Below, in pieces: positions 55,974 to 64,000 of a DNA stretch of 64,000 bases. The position numbers and the translations under genes are program-made. The notes under the pieces are model-generated. The model saw only the letters and a list, made by a program, of their open reading frames with translations, had not been told where the DNA came from and ran no database searches. The DNA is taken from the NCBI RefSeq assembly GCF_900188455.1, contig NZ_FZOL01000007.1, positions 1 to 64,000 on the forward strand, read 5' to 3'. Positions within the stretch are counted from its first letter, which is position 1; each line of letters starts with the position of its first letter. This DNA is from Pseudomonas japonica. Lineage in GTDB: Bacteria; Pseudomonadota; Gammaproteobacteria; Pseudomonadales; Pseudomonadaceae.

Positions 55974-56076
55974 TGGGCACCTCGATGATTAAGCGTCGTG
56001 ATTGACTGGGCGGAGCCATGGGCCCTCGGGTAAAATGGCCGCCATTTTTACAGAATCCAGACGAAAGGGTCAGATT

Positions 56077-56385
56077 ATGCCGCTCAATAACGAGCAGAAG
56101 AAACAGTTCAAATCCATTGGTCACGACCTGAAACCGGTCCTGATCGTGGCGGGCAATGGCTTGAGCGAAGGTGTCCTCGCCGAACTGGAACGCGCCTTGG
56201 TAGATCATGAACTGATCAAGGTGCAGGTCAAGCTCGAAGACCGGGAGGAACGCCGGGCCGTGATGGACGAACTGAGCAAGGTCGGTCGCGCCGAGCAGGT
56301 GCAGATCATCGGCAAGATGGTCCTGCTCTACCGCCGCAACCCGCAGCCGAACAAGCAGTTGTCCAACATCCACCGCTACAAGTAA
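56077..56385 (+). CDS. yhbY: Ribosome assembly RNA-binding protein YhbY (CRM domain)
   Basis: This 102-residue single CRM domain protein has LNNEQKKQFKSIGHDLKPVLIVAGNGLSEGVL and the GNGL loop that binds pre-50S rRNA. The ATG at 56077 has AAAGGG upstream. It is the only rightward gene between pnp and the end of the window. Its 103-bp gap to rlmE must hold two divergent promoters. Confidence 0.93.
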   Translation: MPLNNEQKKQFKSIGHDLKPVLIVAGNGLSEGVLAELERALVDHELIKVQVKLEDREERRAVMDELSKVGRAEQVQIIGKMVLLYRRNPQPNKQLSNIHRYK

Positions 56386-56397
56386 GGGTGGCTCCGG

Positions 56398-56847
56398 TCA
56401 GCGGCGCGGCTTGCGCGCCCTGGCCGGGACGGGCTGGGCCACCAGCACGATGCCGCTGAGCCCCAGTACGACGAAGCAGAAAACCTGCCAGCGCTCCCCC
56501 GCGGAAACGCCGTAACGCAAGGTGTAGTAACCGACGCACGCGGCGAAGCCGATCAACAGCAACTGCCCGCTGAACATCCGCCACCAGGCGGACACCCCAC
56601 GAAGCCGTGCCAATACGCCCAACTGGGTTATCAGTCCCACCGCCGCCACACCGATCAACCAGCGATCGATCTGCGCGGAGATGTCCTGTACCAGCAAGGG
56701 CGCCAGGCCACTGACCTTCAGTGCCGGCACCAGGCCAACATGAAACACCCACAGGCCACCGACCCAGAAAACCTGGGCCAGTTGCCAGAGGATGGCTTCG
56801 AGGGAATGCGCGCGCAGGCCGGCGTCAGACGTGCTTGACTTCGACAA
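56398..56847 (-). CDS. DUF4149-type inner-membrane protein
   Basis: This 149-residue protein has four hydrophobic segments ([40 protein letters not shown], the [18 protein letters not shown] region and [17 protein letters not shown]) and a basic tail. It resembles the DUF4149 family of unknown function. The only reasonable start is a TTG at 56847, which lies inside greA and overlaps its last 23 bases in another frame, so it is probably translated by coupling. The true N-terminus is uncertain. Confidence 0.72.
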   Translation of the reverse strand: MSKSSTSDAGLRAHSLEAILWQLAQVFWVGGLWVFHVGLVPALKVSGLAPLLVQDISAQIDRWLIGVAAVGLITQLGVLARLRGVSAWWRMFSGQLLLIGFAACVGYYTLRYGVSAGERWQVFCFVVLGLSGIVLVAQPVPARARKPRR

Positions 56848-57303
56848 TCTCGTACTCGACCGTGCCGCTCGGGGTCTTCACCACGACCACATCACCTTCT
56901 TCCTTGCCGATGATGGCGCGGGCAATCGGCGCGCTCGCCGAGAGTTTGCCCCGCTTGATATCGGCCTCGTCCTCACCAACGATCTGATAGGTCACCTGAT
57001 CGCCGGTTTCGGTATTTTCGAGCTCGACCGTGGTACCGAAGATCACCTTGCCGGTGTGGGCGATGGTGGTGACATCGATCACCACCGAGTTCTGCAGACG
57101 ACCTTCGATATCGCGGATCCGCGCCTCGACCATGCCCTGCTCTTCGCGAGCGGCATGGTATTCGGCGTTTTCCTTGAGATCGCCCAGCTCGCGAGCCTCA
57201 CCGATCGCCTGGCTCAGGCGCGGGCGCTCGGTCTTGCTGAGGAAGGTCAGTTCTTCTTCCAGGGCGCGAGCGCCCTGGACGGTCATCGGGTACTTGGTAA
57301 TGC

Positions 57304-57307
<4 letters not shown>
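56825..57307 (-). CDS. greA: Transcription elongation factor GreA
   Basis: This 160-residue factor rescues backtracked RNA polymerase by stimulating transcript cleavage. The N-terminal coiled coil carries the acidic tip residues ([15 protein letters not shown] near 48-62), and the FKBP-like C-terminal domain contains [18 protein letters not shown] text ([18 protein letters not shown]). Its ATG overlaps the carB stop by four bases (ATGA), so carB and greA are co-translated. Confidence 0.97.
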
Positions 57308-60525
<3,218 letters not shown>

Positions 60526-60631
60526 GGTTGTCACTCAAATCCGCAGGTCAGTCGGCAAGCCGTCTTGAACAATCTTGGTCAGGCGCGCCTGAACCGGACC
60601 GAGCCGGTTCAGGGCCTTCTCGCAGGGATGC

Positions 60632-61768
60632 TTAGCGGCGCTTGGCCATGGCATCGATGAAGCGATCGAACAGTGGCGCGACGTCGGTCGGGCCAGGGCT
60701 GGCTTCAGGGTGGCCCTGGAAGCTGAACGCGCTCTTGTCGGTGCGCTCGATGCCCTGCAGGGTACCGTCGAACAGCGACTTGTGGATGGCGCGGACGTTG
60801 CTCGGCAGGGTCGCTTCGTCGACGGCGAAACCGTGGTTCTGGCTGGTGATCATCACCACGCCGGTGTCCAGGTCCTGGACCGGGTGGTTGGCACCGTGGT
60901 GGCCGTGACCCATCTTCACGGTCTTGGCGCCGGAGGCCAGGGCCAGCAGTTGGTGACCGAGGCAGATGCCGAAGACCGGGACTTCGGTCTCGAGGATCTC
61001 CTTGATCGCCTGGATCGCGTAGTCGCAAGGCTCCGGATCGCCAGGGCCGTTGGACAGGAACACGCCATCAGGATTGAGGGCGAGGACTTCGCTGGCCGGG
61101 GTCTGCGCCGGCACGACGGTCAGGCGGCAGCCGCGGGCGACCAGCATGCGCAGGATGTTCAGCTTGACGCCGTAGTCGTAGGCGACGACGTGGTACGGCA
61201 GGTCGGCGGCTTCGATGGTCGGGTGGCTGTCGGTCTTCAGTTCCCAGACGCTGGAGCGCCACTCGTAGGAAGCCTTGGTGCTGACCACCTTGGCCAGGTC
61301 CATGCCCTTCAGGCCCGGGAAACCGCGGGCAGCGGCGATGGCGGCTTCTTCGCTGATGTCGTCACCGGCGAGGATGCAACCGTTCTGCGCACCCTTCTCA
61401 CGCAGGATGCGGGTCAGGCGGCGAGTGTCGATACCGGCGATCGCCACGACGTTGTTGGCTTTCAGGTAGTCGCTCAGGGACAGGGTGTTGCGCCAGTTGC
61501 TGGCGATCAGCGGCAGGTCACGGATGACCAGGCCAGCCGACCAGACGCGGTCGGATTCGGCATCTTCCGGGGTAGTGCCGGTGTTGCCGATGTGCGGGTA
61601 AGTCAGGGTGACGATCTGTTGCGAGTACGAAGGGTCAGTCAGGATTTCCTGATAGCCGGTCATTGCGGTGTTGAACACCACCTCACCAACGGTCTGACCG
61701 TCGGCTCCAATGGCTTCACCGCGAAAAATGCTGCCATCGGCAAGGGCGAGTATGGCTGGCTTAGTCAA
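60632..61768 (-). CDS. carA: Carbamoyl-phosphate synthase small subunit
   Basis: This 378-residue glutaminase supplies ammonia to CarB. The class I amidotransferase triad is visible as Cys269 ([12 protein letters not shown]), a later His (FQGHPE) and Glu in the same HPE motif. The start codon is a TTG ([13 protein letters not shown]), with a strong GGGAGG upstream, as I recall for other pseudomonads. That TTG overlaps the TGA that ends an upstream leader frame (TTGA). Arginine and pyrimidines are expected to control it. Confidence 0.96.
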   Translation of the reverse strand: MTKPAILALADGSIFRGEAIGADGQTVGEVVFNTAMTGYQEILTDPSYSQQIVTLTYPHIGNTGTTPEDAESDRVWSAGLVIRDLPLIASNWRNTLSLSDYLKANNVVAIAGIDTRRLTRILREKGAQNGCILAGDDISEEAAIAAARGFPGLKGMDLAKVVSTKASYEWRSSVWELKTDSHPTIEAADLPYHVVAYDYGVKLNILRMLVARGCRLTVVPAQTPASEVLALNPDGVFLSNGPGDPEPCDYAIQAIKEILETEVPVFGICLGHQLLALASGAKTVKMGHGHHGANHPVQDLDTGVVMITSQNHGFAVDEATLPSNVRAIHKSLFDGTLQGIERTDKSAFSFQGHPEASPGPTDVAPLFDRFIDAMAKRR

Positions 61769-61887
61769 GAAGACCTCCCGTAAATCAAGCCTGAAGGGGC
61801 GATCGCAGGTTGCAAAAAAGCGGAATGACGTATAGACACGTCACCCCGCTTTCTTCGTCGAATTATCTGCGCGCTTTTAGTGGACAC
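61765..61887 (-). other. Candidate Arg-rich leader frame ending on the carA start
   Basis: A 40-codon frame from the GTG at 61887 contains IIRRRKRG at residues 8-15, encoded partly by rare codons (CGA CGA AGA), and ends TGA inside the carA TTG. No strong ribosome site precedes the GTG. The frame stays open further upstream, so the start is uncertain and the peptide unproven. Confidence 0.4.
61814..61852 (-). terminator. Terminator/attenuator hairpin upstream of carA
   Basis: On the minus strand AAAGCGG-GG-TGACGT (61852-61838) pairs with ACGTCA-TT-CCGCTTT (61831-61817). The GG/TT positions become G-U pairs in this RNA, giving a continuous 15-bp stem with a six-base loop and six U. It lies 46-84 bases before the carA start. 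Small palindromes lie upstream at 61878-61891 and 61895-61907. Confidence 0.8.
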
Positions 61888-61984
61888 ACTAAAGCTGTAG
61901 CTTACAGAAAAACGCTTTTTTGGTCTACCACTGATGTGTCTGAAAGACGCAGGAATGCGACAGGGCGCATCTTGAGGCGGGATT

Positions 61985-62020
61985 GCAAAAAGGGGCCGCT
62001 CACGGCGACCAGCCCCTTTC
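61985..62020 (-). terminator. Intrinsic terminator after dapB
   Basis: AAAGGGGC/GCCCCTTT (61989-61996, 62012-62019) encloses a 15-base loop and is followed leftward by five T. It lies about ten bases past the dapB stop and separates dnaJ-dapB from carAB. Confidence 0.85.
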
Positions 62021-62029
62021 GCTCGTGGA

Positions 62030-62845
<816 letters not shown>

Positions 62846-63970
62846 TTACAGATCGCCGAAGAAGCGTTTCACACCCTCGAACCAGCCACTGGCCTTGGGC
62901 GAATGGGAACTGTCGCCTTCCAGGGAAGCACGCAGCTCTTCCAGCAGTTCACGCTGGCGACGACTCAGATTGACCGGCGTCTCCACCGCAACACGACACA
63001 TCAGGTCGCCAGCACCACCACCGCGCACCGGAGCGACACCCTTGCCGCGCAGGCGGAACTGCTTGCCGGTCTGGGTGCCCTCCGGAATCTTCAGCTTGAC
63101 CCGACCGTCGAGCGTCGGCACTTCCAGCTCGCCACCCAGGGCCGCGTCGGTGTAGCTGATCGGCACCTCGCAGAACAGGTGCTTGCCGTCGCGCTGGAAG
63201 ATCGAGTGCTCGCGCACGTTGATCACCACGTACAGATCGCCCGTCGGACCACCCTGGGTCCCGGCCTCGCCCTCGCCGGAAAGGCGGATGCGGTCGCCGG
63301 TATCGACGCCAGCCGGCACCTTGACCGAGAGGGTCTTGTACTCTTCGAGGCGCCCCTCGCCGTGGCAGGAGTCGCAAGGATCGGTAATGATCTTGCCCTG
63401 GCCCTGGCAACGCGGGCAGGTCTGCTGGACCGAGAAGAAGCCTTGCTGCATGCGCACCTGACCGATGCCACCGCAGGTCGGGCAGGTCGCCGGCGAAGAG
63501 CCTTTCTTCGCCCCCGAACCGTCGCACGGCTTGCAGTTGACCAGTGTCGGCACACGGATATTGACCGTGGTACCGCGCACCGCTTCTTCCAGGTTCAGTT
63601 CCAGGGTGTAGCGCAGGTCGCTGCCGCGCTGGGCGCCGCCGCGGGAACCGCCACGACCGCCACCGAAGAAATCACTGAAGACATCGCCGAAGATATCGGA
63701 GAAGTTGGCACCGCCGAAACCGGCACCACCGCCACCCATGCTCGGATCGACGCCGGCGTGACCGTACTGGTCATAGGCCGCGCGCTTGCTCGCATCGGAG
63801 AGGACTTCGTAAGCCTCGTTGGCTTCCTTGAATTTCTCTTCCGACTCTTTGTCGTCGGGATTACGGTCCGGGTGATGCTTCATCGCCAGACGGCGATAGG
63901 CCTTCTTCAGATCGGCCTCGCTCGAGCCTCGCTCGACTCCCAGAACCTCGTAATAGTCACGCTTCGCCAT
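62846..63970 (-). CDS. dnaJ: Chaperone protein DnaJ
   Basis: This 374-residue Hsp40 delivers substrates to DnaK. The J domain has HPDRNPDD at about 33-40. A Gly-rich linker follows (GGGGAGFGG). The zinc region holds four CXXCXGXG units ([32 protein letters not shown]), then the substrate-binding beta domains. I use the ATG at 63970 ([11 protein letters not shown]). dnaK and grpE are expected just right of the window; only 30 bases remain upstream. Confidence 0.97.
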   Translation of the reverse strand: MAKRDYYEVLGVERGSSEADLKKAYRRLAMKHHPDRNPDDKESEEKFKEANEAYEVLSDASKRAAYDQYGHAGVDPSMGGGGAGFGGANFSDIFGDVFSDFFGGGRGGSRGGAQRGSDLRYTLELNLEEAVRGTTVNIRVPTLVNCKPCDGSGAKKGSSPATCPTCGGIGQVRMQQGFFSVQQTCPRCQGQGKIITDPCDSCHGEGRLEEYKTLSVKVPAGVDTGDRIRLSGEGEAGTQGGPTGDLYVVINVREHSIFQRDGKHLFCEVPISYTDAALGGELEVPTLDGRVKLKIPEGTQTGKQFRLRGKGVAPVRGGGAGDLMCRVAVETPVNLSRRQRELLEELRASLEGDSSHSPKASGWFEGVKRFFGDL

Positions 63971-64000
63971 GGTTCTCTGCACTCTTGAGGACGTTCGGCA

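Overview
The window is core chromosome of a Pseudomonas (gamma-proteobacterium, high GC). The gene order rrn - msrPQ - pssA - ilvCHI - lpoP - mrcB - prrF - heme uptake - dksA - gluQ - cbrXAB - crcZ - pcnB - folK - panBC - pgi - acs - ... - pnp - rpsO - truB - rbfA - infB - nusA - rimP - tRNAs - secG - tpiA - glmM - folP - ftsH - rlmE - yhbY - greA - carBA - dapB - dnaJ follows the P. aeruginosa PA4690-PA4760 region. It differs in having no panD after panC, no gene between carA and carB, one prrF copy, and no heme receptor gene beside the heme ABC transporter. This fits the fluorescens/putida side of the genus; the species cannot be fixed from this sequence alone. No prophage, insertion sequence, CRISPR array or integrated island is visible.

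Layout. 1-306 holds three tandem rRNA promoters reading left out of the window. 307-10140 is a leftward block: periplasmic methionine sulfoxide repair (msrPQ), phosphatidylserine synthesis (pssA), branched-chain amino acid synthesis (ilvIHC) and peptidoglycan synthesis (mrcB with its lipoprotein activator lpoP). 10259-12687 carries three poorly characterised rightward genes. 12707-16565 is a Fur-controlled iron module: the PrrF small RNA and the heme importer hmuTUV with a ChaN-type lipoprotein. 16594-20401 has a Rieske protein, sfsA, an aminotransferase, dksA and gluQ. 20554-25711 is the carbon/nitrogen control unit: cbrX-cbrA-cbrB followed by the CrcZ RNA, with its sigma-54 promoter, palindromic activator sites and A-rich Hfq/Crc target motifs. 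25844-39907 holds pcnB, folK, panBC, pgi, acs, an MpaB-type protein, a thiolase, an rRNA methyltransferase-like gene and an AsmA/DUF748 protein.

40014-63970 is almost entirely leftward. A BON-domain protein has a candidate sigma-54 promoter. The transcription-translation operon tRNA-fMet - rimP - nusA - infB - rbfA - truB - rpsO - pnp follows, then tRNA-Leu(GAG), secG, tpiA, glmM, folP, ftsH, rlmE, the rightward yhbY, a DUF4149 protein, greA, carB, carA, dapB and dnaJ.

The most interesting signals are non-coding. They are a candidate attenuator before carA whose 5' arm overlaps rare arginine codons of a leader frame that ends on the carA start codon; two tandem intrinsic terminators between tRNA-fMet and rimP-nusA; the complete CrcZ control region; a cluster of GTAAC direct repeats before panB; and Fur-box-overlapped promoters for prrF and hmuT. 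All statements come from reading the sequence and from family knowledge; no database search was run.
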